A DNA stretch of 45,079 nt from Diplocarpon mali (taxonomy: Eukaryota > Ascomycota > Leotiomycetes > Helotiales > Drepanopezizaceae), in NCBI GenBank assembly GCA_024741835.1, contig JAENRP010000348.1, positions 1 to 45,079 on the forward strand, written 5' to 3'. Below are positions 10,725-22,135 of the stretch, piece by piece. The notes beneath the pieces were generated by a model, which did not search any database, was not told the origin of the DNA, and saw only the letters and a list, made by a program, of their open reading frames with translations. Every line of letters begins with the position of its first letter. The first letter of the stretch is position 1. Position numbers and translations under genes: made by a program.

Positions 10725-12659
10725 AATAGGTCTCTAAGACCGTCGACGGAACGCTTCTAGCTTTCGCAATAGCTTAAGCTCAAATCCAAGCTAAGAAGCT
10801 CTCCTCTTAAATACCTAATAGAGATACTCCTCTAAGTAGAACTATTACTAATAACCTATATACTAATTTAATAAACTAGCAACTCTTACTCTGCGGCCTA
10901 ATATCTATTTTAAAGCGTGATATTACGCCTTCTAATAAGGCTATTCAATCTTAGATAAGGCTCTAATACTACGATATACTACGCTAAGGTAAGACTAAGA
11001 GAATTAATACTTAGTAGTAGATCTAAGAGTAGCAAGAGGCGTACCGCTTAATAAAGTAATATAATCTTCTTAAGATCAAAGGGAGATTAAGAGTAATTGA
11101 TTTTTTAAACTTAATTATAGTAAAGATTAATCTAAATTAAGCGACCCATTTAAAGGAGGAAATAATTACTAATAAGTAGATAGGAACCTTATATAAGTAC
11201 AACCTAATATAGCTAAGCCGCGCCTTAATAGGCATTAAATCTAATAGAGCGATTAATAATAAAGGGCTAGCAGTTTTTACTATTTAAAAGTCTCTTTTAA
11301 ATGCCAAAACCCTTCCGCACGCTTTAGCGAGCAGCTCTTAAAATCGCTCTATAAGCTTTAAAAGGGAGATTAGGCCTAAGTGCCCTTGTAGAGGCTCTAC
11401 TAATCACTATTAGAAGCCCTAGGACTATTGGAAACTATTATATGCTATAAATAGGCGCAAGGAAAATATAAAGGCTCTCCTCTTATAAGGAGAGGTCCTA
11501 CAAATACAAAAGGCATTAAACGCAAGAGACTAATTTAAAGGTCTTTAAGTATAGCTTAAGGAGAATAATATTATAGTAATAGCGATTGATAAATTTAAGG
11601 AAAGGGCTTTAGCCTTTAAAGAGGATAGTTTAAGCAAAAGGGAGAACTTACCAGTTTTTATAATAATAGATCCCTTTGCCTTCGACGCTTTTAAAGAATC
11701 GTTTAACGTCTACTACCTCTTTAAGCTAAAACGTTACCTACTCTCCTTAAGTACGCTTCTTAACAACTGCGCAGCTACTTATATTATTATTTCAAAGGAT
11801 TTACTTATTATAGGCACTTTTAAGCCTTTTAACAACTCGTAGCAATATATTAAAGCAAGTACCTTAAGACTCCTAATTATTAAAAGAGGTAATAGATATA
11901 TAGTAGACTCTCTTCTATAGTATAATAGCTCTCTTATAAGGATAATACTACGCAATATTGCTATTATAAAGGAGTTTACTATTAATATTATCTTAAAGAG
12001 GCTCCTTATAGATAAGGGTTTTTAATACTCTAAGGTAGACCTTACTTTATACTTTAAAAGCATCGCAGATTCTATAAAGCAAGCTTAATTAAAGTATTGC
12101 TATAATCTTATTTTCTTTAAATATAAGCCTATTAACTATTTAAATCTTTTAAATATACTTTAATATGACTTCTTTACCTTAATAGTATTTCCTATAATTA
12201 AAATAACGCTTTATAATAGGTTTTAGTCTAGCTATGCGCCTATTAAAGTGCAGGATAATAACGCGTATACATAGTACCTTCGCGCTAGCTACTTAAGCGC
12301 AAAGGCTCTCTAAGCGCTAGTCAAGTACACTAAAGGAGTAAAGATCAAGGGAATATAAAGGCTAAAGTGCCTTATATGCGTAGTAGCGTCTATTAAGTAA
12401 GTTATCTCTTACGCTACTTTTAAGAACTAATCTTTAAAGCCCTTCTTTAAGATCTCTTAAGATCTCTTTAACTTTTTAAATAACTTATATAATAGTTACT
12501 TATAAGTTCTTTTAATTAAGGATAAGTATAGTAATATACTTTAAACGTTCTTATTAAAATTAAAGGGCAAAGATATAGTTATAAAGGTCCTTTAGGCCTT
12601 TAAAGTATAGGTAAAACACTAATATAGGCTTTCTATTTGCAAGATTAAGTAAGATAATA
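10725..12659 (+). mobile_element. Copia family-2 copy E, internal fragment
   Basis: Plus-strand copy of the family seen in C, starting in mid-gag (where C is inserted) and ending in integrase (where G is inserted at 12660). It forms a long inverted repeat with about 8000-9900. Its 5' LTR and gag N-terminus should lie left of the window beyond A, B and C. Its 3' part should lie right of the window beyond G. Confidence 0.8.
10747..12659 (+). pseudogene. Copia gag (C-terminal)-protease-integrase, broken (copy E)
   Basis: Plus-strand translation parallels C. The knuckle-like block is at about 11370-11430. A protease-like region near 11700-11960 contains N-N-C-A-A-T-Y-I-I, then R-G-N-R-Y-I-V-D-S-L-L. 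The pre-integrase/integrase part is at about 12250-12659, with K-C-L-I-C, I-K-D-K-Y-S-N and a final I-C-K-I-x-x-D-N. This fits the order pre-integrase zinc motif, first catalytic region, then the R-T-D-N-G block of Copia integrase. The sequence is cut immediately after that D-N, so the third catalytic residue is missing here. Breaks are TAA/TAG only. Confidence 0.75.
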
Positions 12660-12903
12660 TGGAGACCTGAGATAGATAGGTCTTATAATATATATCACAT
12701 AATCGGCGCAAGATAGTAGGAGGATAAAAAGGGCCATCTTCTATATATAAAGATAGCGCGTATTACTATAGTACTAAATATACCCTATACTTAGGACTTA
12801 TTCCTAACATCTTGTCTAAGAGAGCCCGCTTATAATGCTTCCTCCTCTTGTTTTTAGGTCTTCCCTTAGGCCTACTCTTATATTATCTCCCTTCTGTTTT
12901 ATA
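12660..12903 (+). repeat. 5' LTR of gypsy copy G (244 bp)
   Basis: Begins TGGAGACCTGAG and ends CTGTTTTATA (CA mutated to TA). It is the same length as the LTR at 30583-30826, to which it is the reverse complement. A TATA-like run follows an AGGAGG near 12718-12730. Confidence 0.85.
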
Positions 12904-12922
12904 TTAGTGACCTACGCAGGGA
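12904..12922 (+). promoter_or_regulatory. Probable primer binding site of gypsy copy G
   Basis: One base after the LTR comes TAGTGACCTACGCAGG. If TAG was TGG before mutation, it would pair with a tRNA 3' end ...GGTCACCA. In F the same place reads TAGTAACTTA, more decayed. I did not identify the tRNA. Confidence 0.5.
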
Positions 12923-13881
12923 CTGATTTCTTAAGATTTCTATCCTTATACGACCTTATCGATCTCTTAGTTTGCAGATAAGAGACTAGCCTTTCGAAAA
13001 ATACATCTTCGAAATACTTATAGTATTTTAATTAACTTTAAAAACCTCATCCTTAACCGCTTAGTTACTTAAAACTATCGATTTTCGTTTAGCAATTATT
13101 AACAACTTTAGAATTTCCCTTTTTAGCTTTACTTTAAAAAACCCTTATTTTTCTCCTTAACTTTGAGATTTTCGGAATTTTTAGCTTTCTAGTATAAAAA
13201 GTTTGGCAAACCCTATAATAGTAATCTTAAATAGTAGTAGTTTTAAGTACTTAAGTAATACTAAGCGCAAACTCTAATTGGAAGTATCTCTTTAAAATTC
13301 TTAAAAATCCGAATCTAATAATTCAGCTGCTTTAAGATAATAGAATTCTAAAATTTGCCTTAAAATTATTTCTAAAGACCCCTTTATTTTAAAAACTAAT
13401 AGGAATTGGCCTAAAGGCTAAGAAGACTCTTATATATAAACCTTATTTTAAAAATTAGTCCTTAATTAAGTAAACCTTATCTTATTATAATTAATTATAA
13501 TACTCTTATTAACTATTTAGCATCTACTTAGAATCTCTTAGCAAATTCGAATTAAACTTTTAGCAGAATCTGGAATTTCACTCTTAGGCCTAGCCTATAA
13601 GTAAGAGGATAAAAAGACGTCCTTAAACAACTTAAGACTACTACCTACTTTTTTAATAATAATATTAGAAAATATTAAAAATAATAGCAATTTTAAACTT
13701 TTTATTAACCCTTTATTTAAATCTTTTTAAACTCGTCTTAATCACTTTAAGATTAACTCGGATTTTAAGCGTTCTTTAAGCCCTTTTGAATTTCGAAGTA
13801 CTCCTTTTAGCAATTAATCTTATAATATCAAAGCTTCCCCTTTACCCCTTATAGATTCTATTAACTTAGATAGTTAGTATA
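12923..13881 (+). other. Leader between LTR and gag of copy G, no gene seen
   Basis: About 950 bp that align (inverted) to 29607-30582 of F. I see no convincing frame. It contains one copy of the 23-bp palindrome at 13580. Confidence 0.6.
13580..13602. repeat. 23-bp palindrome, leader of G
   Basis: Reads ACTCTTAGGCC/TAGCCTATAAGT, a near-perfect palindrome. It lies in non-coding leader. The same site in F is occupied (29888). Confidence 0.85.
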
Positions 13882-15123
13882 AAACGATAATAGCTGCATT
13901 TAAGGCTATTACTAGCCACTTTCCCCTCTTTAATTCCCTTAGTGCTCTTTACTTTATAGGAGCTAATATTATTAATTTCCTTAAGTAATATAAGGAAACT
14001 TATTACGATTTTAGTATTTTATAAGCGGATATGATTTCTTAGCTCCCTTACTACTATAACTATATAAGTAAAGATATTATTAAATCCCTTTTTAAATGGA
14101 AAATATATAATTTATAAGAACTCCTTATTAAGGCTCTTAAGTTTAAATTCTATAAATTTAATAGATAGCAGATTTGCAATACTTTAGCTTTCTTAAAGGA
14201 ATTTATTTTAATTATTTAAACTCCTAAGGAACTTAAGAACTACTATTAGACTTTTACTTATATATTAAATACATTAATCAATTAGAAAATACTTAATAAA
14301 ATTGAAAGAGGCCGCCTTTTCTTACTTAAATTACTTATTAGCCTTTAAAATAAGATTATTAAGCATTTTAAGATTAATAAGCAAGACCTTATAACCTTTG
14401 CCTTATTTAAGGAATTCTTAGCCTTTGCTTTAAAATCAGATGTTAGTAAGAGAACTATTCATACTATAGAGTAGGAAAAAGCCCCTACTCCCTCCTATAC
14501 TAAAGACCTTAAGAGCCTGGTCCAAGAATACTTAAAAGCTTTGGAAGTTATAAAAGAGGCAAAGAAGAACCTAATGATCATACCTTTTACTCGCGGGCCT
14601 AACTTAAGAGTAAGATCCAACCTTAGAATTAAGGAACTTAAGACTTAATTTGTAAAACTCTAAATTCAAAGCTTAAAAACTAAGATTAATAATCTTTTAT
14701 AAGAAAAATAGCATATTCCTTAATTTAGTAATAGGTAAAACTCAGCTACTATAAGCCAACTTAGTAGTTCCTATTACTAGACTCCTACTTCTTATCATTC
14801 GGAATAACCAGCTAATATAAGAACTTAATAGTTGATTAAAGAAGGAGAAATTGATCCTAACTAATACTCTGCTAATATTAATACTATAAGGTATTAAGGG
14901 AATAGCAATAGAAGAAGACTAACTTGCAACTTTTATAATAATAAGGAACCTAACTACCCTTTATATAAGTATTATAACAATTATCCTCTTTTCTATCGTT
15001 TTATTAATACTAGGATTATATATATTAATAAGTATAAGATGCTTTATATTAGAAATCCTAGGCTAGAAGCTATTCCTATTAAAAAGCATTAGAATCGCTT
15101 ATAGTTATAGACTATTCGAACGA
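13882..15123 (+). pseudogene. Ty3/gypsy gag, broken (copy G)
   Basis: The frame corresponds to the F gag, whose start ATG is here ACG (13882). Retrotransposon-gag-like sequence follows: F-L-K-x-Y-K-E-T at about 13970, A-D-M-I-S-x-L-P-Y-Y-Y near 14030, then a long helical stretch with F-L-L-K-L-L-I-S-L-K-N-K-I near 14310. Near the C-terminus is a Cys-poor remnant of the motif that in F reads C-N-F-C...C. The palindrome at 14589 is read in frame as T-R-G-P-N-L-R-V. Breaks are TAA/TAG. The gene ends close to the insertion point of F. Confidence 0.8.
14589..14611. repeat. 23-bp palindrome, gag of G
   Basis: Reads ACTCGCGGGCC/TAACTTAAGAGT and is translated in the gag frame as T-R-G-P-N-L-R-V. Same site as 28879 in F. 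Confidence 0.9.
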
Positions 15124-15129
15124 TAATAT
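15124..15129. repeat. Target-site duplication TAATAT, left of F
   Basis: Matches 30827-30832. Removing F and one copy restores GA-TAATAT-ATAG, the arrangement in the uninterrupted minus-strand copy near 28370. Confidence 0.85.
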
Positions 15130-15360
15130 TATAAAACAGAGGGGAGACAATACAAGAATAGGCCTAAGGGAAGACCCAAAAACAAGAGGAGGAAGCACTA
15201 TAAGCGGGCTCTCTTAAACAAGATGTTAGGAATAAGTCCTAAGTATAAGGTATATTTAGTACTTATAGCAACGCGCGCTATCTCTATATATAAAAGGTAG
15301 CCCTTTTATCCTCCTATTATCCTACGCCAATTATATAATATATATTATAAGACCTATCTA
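15130..15360 (-). repeat. 3' LTR of gypsy copy F (inner end decayed)
   Basis: Matches 30583-30813 and the reverse complement of 12673-12903. The last 13 or so bases expected at the inner end (CATCTCAGGTCTCCA in the other copies) are replaced by an AT run, so the inner boundary is uncertain. Confidence 0.8.
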
Positions 15361-15544
15361 TATATATTTTAAATAATAAAAGTAGTAGCCCCTATTACTA
15401 TTAGTAAAGAATATAAAATAATATAGGTTAAGGTAATAGTATATCAATTACTAGCAAACCTTAAGTGCGAGAAAACTAATATATTAAAAGGCCTAAACTA
15501 TAGCTATATTATTATTAAAGGTAAAAGGAAAAAAAAGAAGAGTT
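15361..15544. other. Short unknown stretch before the assembly gap
   Basis: It has no match elsewhere in the window. One plus-strand frame is nearly open (two TAA and one TAG), with V-V-A-P-I-T-I-S-K-E-Y-K early and a lysine-rich end. On the minus strand it is pyrimidine-rich, so it could instead be the 3' untranslated part of F. No polypurine tract is obvious next to the LTR. Confidence 0.3.
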
Positions 15545-15644
15545 NNNNNNNNNNNNNNNNNNNNNNNNNNNNNNNNNNNNNNNNNNNNNNNNNNNNNNNN
15601 NNNNNNNNNNNNNNNNNNNNNNNNNNNNNNNNNNNNNNNNNNNN
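15545..15644. other. Assembly gap, 100 N
   Basis: Exactly 100 undetermined bases, probably a gap of unknown size. It separates the left LTR of F from ORF4. Confidence 0.95.
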
Positions 15645-16019
15645 AATAAGCTATAGAGTTGTAAAAACAATTAAAAATAGTATTAACCTAGATATCAATT
15701 TTCCTTAATTCTCTTTAAAAGATAGGAAGAACTATTACTAGATAATACTCTTTTTATAAAGTGCCTACTTCTTCTTAATAGTTCGCTATTAGTATTAGAA
15801 GAGTCCGGTCTTAGTATTATAAGAGCTTTAATATTTTATAAAGATGCTATTATAGTTTGATAGCTTCTACTAATAGAGAGAGAGACTTATATTATAGCAT
15901 TATTATTATTATCTTCTTTATTATTATTATTATCCTTTAAAGAGTTATCTACTACTAAGGAGGATGCGGTAGGAGATTCTATAGCTACGACTTCCTTAGC
16001 CTTGCCTTTCTCTAAATTA

Positions 16020-16042
16020 AGTTGCAGGCCAGGCCTAGGAGT
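16020..16042. repeat. 23-bp palindrome, C-terminal part of ORF4
   Basis: Read on the minus strand as T-P-R-P-G-L-Q-L. Position corresponds to 19865 in ORF3. Confidence 0.8.
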
Positions 16043-16841
16043 CGTATCAAGGGTTTTTGCATAAGGCTTTTTAATACTATACTTCTTAAGAAGAATTGTC
16101 TTATTAATTATATTATTAGCTTTAATATTATTATTAATGCCTTTCGTCTTAGCTTAGGATTTGTCGCTATATAACTATAGTTCCAGTTATTATACTAGCT
16201 TTTAAGTATTAGCAAAATCATTAAAAAGTTCTTACTTATATTTCTTCAAATATATTATTAGTTATGCTATATCCTTTAAGAACAACTCCTTTATAGCTAT
16301 TACTACTAATAGGTTATTCCATAATCTTCTACCTATAAGGGCCTTTAATAATAAACCGCCTTTTATTATCCTAAGGGTTGTATAGAACTTTGTAAAAGAT
16401 TCTCCTACTATACCCTATCTTACTATACTTAATCTCTTTATATTAAGTAAGTTAATAAGAAAATCTTCTAAGTTAGTGCTATTCTTAAGTAAATCATTAC
16501 TAACAACTTCTATATAATTATTACTAATAGTCAAAAGACCGCCCTTTCTAGGTTCTTATTCCAAATTGAGATTAACAAATATACCTTATCTTATAAATAC
16601 TAAGAATAGAATAGTATCATTTGAAACGTATTCTTTTAAGATAATTTTCTCCTTAGTATTTAGCTCTTTTTATTATATAACACTTTGCGCTAAATTTAAT
16701 AAGATCTATTAAGAGCTCTTAAGACAATAGGGTATAAGTATAAATAACTTATAAGACTTTTCCTATATAGCAAATTCTTTAATCGATTGTTTTACAATAG
16801 GAATTATATAATAGTCAATAGTTCTATTATTAAAGGAATTG

Positions 16842-16864
16842 ACCCGCGAGCTAAGCCTAAGAGT
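16842..16864. repeat. 23-bp palindrome, middle of ORF4
   Basis: Read as T-L-R-L-S-S-R-V on the minus strand. Position corresponds to 20750 in ORF3. Confidence 0.8.
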
Positions 16865-18071
16865 CGATTTGATAAATCGCAAGTTAGCGTCAATCTTAAT
16901 AGCAATAATTCTCAAATAGTAGTTAATGCCTATAAACTATATAAGCTTAAGATATATTACTAACTTATATAAAGACTTATAATAAGTCAATAGCGTACTA
17001 AGATACAGCCTATAGTGCATTCTTAGAGTCTATTATATTAGGCTATGCGTTATATTATAGAGAAATATAAAGGGAGGCGAAAGTTTTTTATCAGAATTCC
17101 GAAAATAATACTAATACATTTCTAATTCCTCTTATACTAATATTAAAAATGAATTCTTTCTATAATAGCCAGGGCCATATATACGCATAGCGCTTAGAAA
17201 GGTATAGTTAAGCAGCTTAGGCATATTTAAGAAGCCTTTGCTATAAAGCAATATTAAGGTATCATTAGTTAATATAGTCTTATACTAAGCGGGGGTCCAA
17301 GCGATATTATAAAATAATTTAAAGGCCTTAGGTACTACTTAGAACTTAGAGAAACCTAACGATATATCTTTCTTAACCTAATTAGCTATTCTATTACCAA
17401 TAGCCATAATTGCATAGTTTCCAAGGTATAATAAAAATAGTTTTAAATCAAAAGCAATGCAAAATTTATAAATATTAAATAATACCTCTTTATTAATAAT
17501 GCTTATTAATGCTAGTCTATAGTATAGTGCATATTATCATTTATAAAGGGTATAAAATTTCTTAAAATGGAAGTCTCCAAATATCCCTATTATAAATTTA
17601 CTTAAGCGAGTCTTCATTTCTAATATTATTATAACTCTAAATCTATTACTATACTATAGTATTATCTTAACGTTAAAGGGGACTTAATAACATTTTATAG
17701 AAATCATTATTATAATATCTTTAAGCTTCTCCTTAAGCATATAGTAGTCGCCCTTTGATTTCTTATAGTTAATAAAGAACTGCATAATATTATCTAAGGT
17801 GAATTCGTCTTATTGCAATTTCATAATCTATTTAATAGCTCTTGCCATTGCCTCTTATACTAATAAAATATCTCCCTGGTTTTCCTTCTTTAAACGCTTT
17901 ATTATAAACTCGTAGAATTTCAAAACAAACTTTTATAGATCTTCGGAAAAGGTCTATATAATATCAAATATATCCTTTTTAATATTATTAAAAATTTCCA
18001 ATACATTAGTAATAGGGCTATCTACTTTATCCGTCAGCTCATCTTCTAAGTCTATATTATTATGTATTCTA

Positions 18072-18094
18072 ACCTATAGGCCAGGCCCGCAGGC
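18072..18094. repeat. 23-bp palindrome, ORF4 only
   Basis: Read as A-C-G-P-G-L-(stop)-V. I find no copy at the matching place in ORF3, so it was gained here or lost there. Confidence 0.8.
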
Positions 18095-18257
18095 CAGTTT
18101 CTTTACTACTAGTATACAAGGTGTTTTAGACATTTCTAAAAACAGTGATTCAAATATATTTAAGTCTAATGCTTTAGGGTTATAATAGTTAGCAGTTTGT
18201 ATTTCTAGTATTATAAGCACCTTATGCTTATAAACTTCTTTATTATATACTGATTCT

Positions 18258-18280
18258 ACCTATAGGCCAGGCCCGCGAGT
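18258..18280. repeat. 23-bp palindrome, N-terminal third of ORF4
   Basis: One of the least decayed copies, read T-R-G-P-G-L-(stop)-V after D-L. It matches 22136 in ORF3, which also follows D-L. Confidence 0.85.
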
Positions 18281-19153
18281 TAAATCGCGCTTATCTATTA
18301 ATCCTACCGTAGGTAGTAGTAGCTTTAAAGCGGCAGGTATAACAAATTCCTATCTCTCTATTTTATTATTAAAGTAGTTTATAATATATTTAGCTAAATA
18401 TATTATCTTTTCTTTTATAATAAGTAGACCGCATTATAACTATTATAAGCCAAGCGTATCTAAAACAGTTTAATCAAAAAGTGTAAGATTATCATACTAA
18501 GCAAGGCTGTCCTTTATAGCTTAAATAGTAGAGTATATAATAGTACTTAAGAATCCAATAAATTTTCTACTCTATATACTATTTCCCTATAACTTCTTTA
18601 TACCTTCTTAGATGGTAAAATAATTTAATACCTATATGGCTTTAGCTATTAGTTAATATATTTCAAAAATCTTGCTAAGTCCCTGTAGAGCATTATTCGC
18701 AGTAATATCATTTATAAAGTGGCTTCGAAAGAGCATTCTACGTATTCTGCTTATAAACTGTATTAGTCTTTTAATACACTTATTTTTCTTATCTTAGTTC
18801 TTCTAAAATAAATCAACCGAATTAGCATACCCTTAATACTTTTATAAAAACTTTTCACAATTAATACCTTTGCCTTAGAATTCCTTATCTAAGAAATCAT
18901 TAAAACCTAAGAATCCTTTCTTAATAGTAGAAATTCTATAGTTAAGCACCTTAATAGATAAATTCAAGAATACCTGCTATTTAATCTCACCTAATGTTCT
19001 ATAAGTACTTACTATATCTTCTAATGATCTTAGTGACTTACCATCTTATAAGAACCCTCCTTCTAATATTAATTCATTATTAGTAGTACTTAAGGACTTA
19101 CTGCCTAAGGCAAAAACCGATATATTCTTCTTAAGTATGGCCTTTTTACTTAT

Positions 19154-19689
19154 GGTTAGTAGTACTATAATGAATTATTTAATAGGGGAGGTAGCTTTAA
19201 ACAAAGAGATAATTATTTAAGAAAGATTAATAATATAGTAGGCTTATACTTGAAAAGATTAATAATAGAAAGATAATAGTAGTAGTACTAATATTATAGG
19301 TCTAGTAGGGTTGAAAAGAGAAGTAAAAAAAAAGTAAAATCGTAGTGCAAAGAGAGGCTTATTTATAGAGTTTAGAGTCGCACTAGTATATAAAGGAAAA
19401 GTAGGCATAAAGAGGCTAAAAGTAGAAATAAAAGTAGGATATAATATATATAAGGACCTATAATTGGTAAATAATAATTCTTTAAAGGTAAGGATAATAT
19501 TTCAAAGGTAAGCGTTAGAAAATTGTATATAAAGGAAATAATTAAAGGATAGATTATATAAAGAATAAAGTAGAGTAAAGAATATATATAAAATAGAATA
19601 ATAAATAGAGAATAAAGAGGTATTAGTATATAGAAAGTAGATAATCTTAAAAGATTCAACTCGAATTCGTAAGTCCTTTAAATGGTCTT
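19154..19689. other. Spacer between ORF3 and ORF4, purine-rich on plus strand
   Basis: On the minus strand this is a long pyrimidine-rich stretch immediately upstream of ORF4, as is common in fungal promoters and 5' leaders. It gives an artificial hydrophobic open frame at 19372-19659 that follows ORF3 without a stop. The end of ORF3 is therefore not certain. No promoter element can be named. Confidence 0.45.
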
Positions 19690-19864
19690 CTCCAAAGGTA
19701 ATAGGCTAGATTCTCCAGATTGCTCGACTTAATTATCGGTTCTATCGTCACTTTAGAGTCTTCTTCTCTTACGTTAGTTCTTACCTCTTAGCGTTTTCAC
19801 TAATTCAAGTAACTAAGGTTTATTTAAACTATCTTATAGGCTTAAGCCAGCCGAGTTTAACCTT

Positions 19865-19887
19865 ACTCGCAGGCCGGGCTCGCGAGT
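19865..19887. repeat. 23-bp palindrome, C-terminal part of ORF3
   Basis: Reads ACTCGCAGGCC/GGGCTCGCGAGT with almost no decay. Translated on the minus strand as T-R-E-P-G-L-R-V. Confidence 0.9.
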
Positions 19888-20749
19888 CAGTCTTAGCGTT
19901 TCTAAGCTTAAGGGTAAAAATAGGAGATTGGTTCCTAAATTAAGGTCTAATATTATACTAGCATCTTAATTTATCTCTTTTCTAAATTTTCTTATAATAA
20001 TACCTTTATCAATTAATATATTAGGCTCTCGGATAGCATTTACTTTATTACATTATCCCTAAGACTTAAGTCTATAAAAAAGCGACTTAGTATTTATAAT
20101 ATTCGTCTAAGCCTTAATAAAGGCATTAAAGAGTTTTTAATTATATTTTACAAAGTGGATTTTCAATTTATCCTTATTAAGAAAAAACAACTCCTATACT
20201 TTAGTTATAATAAAAGGATCTATTTAAAAGCGCTAACTAATAATAGCTTTAAAAAGGCTACTGCAGTTCTTAAGATAAAAAGCTGCCTTAAAAGGTATAG
20301 TAATTCTACTTGCGTTAATCTATTAAGGTACTAGAGGTTACTTTAAAGCAAAGACTAAAAAGATAAAATCAAAGATTCGAGTCTTATTTTCTAAGGTATT
20401 CTTATTAAAGATAGCTATATAGTTATTGCAAAAGGCTATAAAACCACTAGTCCTATAAGAATTATCCGAAAGCATTTTAAAAAGGTATCCTTATTTCGTT
20501 ATTACTATAATTAGATTGCTATTATTAATAATAGGTCGCAAGATCTCCTTTCGCTTTAATTTTACAATTATTCAAGCTAGTTGAGATTTTGAACCAAGTG
20601 CTTAAGAAGTCTATCGACTTATCTTCTTTACAAATAGAGTAAGTTTCACAATCGATTAAGAGCCGACCTACCTATTAAGGCTTCTAAAAGCTAGTCCTTA
20701 TCCAATTAGTAGGATCTGATAATCTAAGACTTACTTTCTAATAAAATTG

Positions 20750-20772
20750 ACTCGCAGGCCAGGACTATAAGT
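20750..20772. repeat. 23-bp palindrome, middle of ORF3
   Basis: Translated on the minus strand as T-Y-S-P-G-L-R-V, the clearest example of the octapeptide. Confidence 0.9.
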
Positions 20773-22135
20773 AAAAATCGGAATTTCTTTATTAATAGTA
20801 CTTATATCTCTCTTTATCAAAACGACTTAATTATAAAGACTAAGGCCAATCAATTAAGGAGGTTTAAGGTAGGCTATAAGCTAATAGGTTCCTTTACTTC
20901 TTACTATTATAGCTAAGAGGTAGAGTCTATAGTACATTCGAAGGACTTATTAAATAAGACTAAATATCATATTATAAAGAAAATAAGAAGGTATAAAGGT
21001 TGCGCTATCTATAAGGCAGAAGTAATAAAGATATATCTCTACTTCTTATCTTATAATAGAGAGGAATATACTTATAAAAGTACTATTATTAGTAGTAAAA
21101 TTGTCGGTTAAGAAGCGGTATCCAAAGGGCTTAAGCATTACAATTGACCCTTCTTCTTCTATTTCCTCTTGCTATTTATTACTTAATAATATCAATAAGA
21201 AGGAATTGTTCCATTTAATCAGCTTTAATACTTTTAAGGCTTTAGGATCAGTCCTAAATTTTATAGCACTTAAAGATGCCTCTATTATTAACTAATTGGA
21301 TTTGCATATCTTTGAAAAGATAAAGAACTAATTATTAAAGTAGATTAGAAAAAGATTAATATCTTCTATTATATAAAGAAGTTCAAGGTATTTAATAGTT
21401 TTATTAATATCAAATCCTTTATAATTAAGACTATAGTAAACCGAAAGAGAGCAAATATAAAGGTCGTAAAGTCTTCTCCCTTCGATTCCTACGCTAAGAA
21501 GATACTATTAAAAGTAAGTCTTTATTATAAAGGATACTTGAATATTATATTATTCTCTAAGCTTAAGGTTAAGAATAACCGATTAAGGCATATTGCTATA
21601 ATTATAAATGTCCTAATTAATAGATTCCTCTTCGCATTCTCTTTCTTATAAGATAAAATAGTCTCGTTTAACATCCGAGAGACTAGGTTCTTAACTTCTA
21701 TAATTATTAAAGAATTGAATAATATCTATAAGGGTAAACTCATTTAGGATAAGCTATTGAATCTATCTAACGGCTCTCTTAATTGTCTTTAAAGCAGTTA
21801 GAATAAGGTCTTCTCCTATATTATCATTTTTAAAATAGTTATATATAAATATAAAAAAGTCAAGAACTAGCTCTTTTAAGTTATTAAAGAAGGAGTCTAA
21901 GTAAGTGCGCAATCCTTTAATTTTAAATTGCAAATTAGCTAAAGTAGCTATTAAATGATCTATCCTTTTTAAAAGTTAAGCTAAAATAGGTCGTTTAGCT
22001 AAAGGAGAGTCCTTTAAAGATTCTAAAAATTCTAAAGAGGCTACGCTAAGTATTTAAGCAGTTTGTTTAGCAGCAGTTTCTAAAATCATTTTAATAAAAG
22101 GTAGGTTAAGTCCAGTTTTAAAATTCTTATTTCTA

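Larger units (their letters stand above)
12660..15129 (+). mobile_element. Gypsy-family copy G, segment 1 (LTR, leader, gag)
   Basis: First part of a plus-strand Ty3/gypsy-like element inserted in E. It contains a 244-bp LTR, a leader and gag, and ends at the TAATAT duplication where F is inserted. It is an inverted copy of 28390-30826 in F. Its reading continues at 30827. Confidence 0.85.
15645..19153 (-). pseudogene. ORF4: large unknown protein, paralogue of ORF3, broken
   Basis: One minus-strand frame of about 1,150 codons, broken by TAA/TAG. The start is probably ATA (mutated ATG) at 19153 in an ACC-ATA-AGT context. Landmarks are S-T-Y-R-T-L-G-E-I-K near 18990, F-N-D-F-L-D-K-E near 18900, R-K-F-I-G-F near 18590, and A-M-A-R-A-I-K-Q-I followed by D-E-F-T-L near 17800-17860. 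A low-complexity tail with Asn/Asp runs comes from ATT repeats near 15900. The product would be mostly helical and rather charged. I see no Walker, zinc or nuclease motif. It is similar throughout to ORF3 (19690-23004), with the same landmark order. Four palindromes lie in it, all in frame. The function is unknown. Confidence 0.65.

Noticed and set aside
12660..15360. A short element with inverted terminal repeats around gag
   Set aside because: The two inverted LTRs belong to different elements: the left to G (plus), the right to F (minus). The TAATAT duplication and the continuation of G at 30827 explain the layout.
15895..15942. ATT microsatellite
   Set aside because: Real but short, and it reads as Asn/Asp runs in the tail of ORF4. 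No independent significance.
19372..19659. Hydrophobic 95-residue membrane-like frame
   Set aside because: It comes from translating a pyrimidine-rich low-complexity strand. It lacks an ATG and lies between ORF3 and ORF4.
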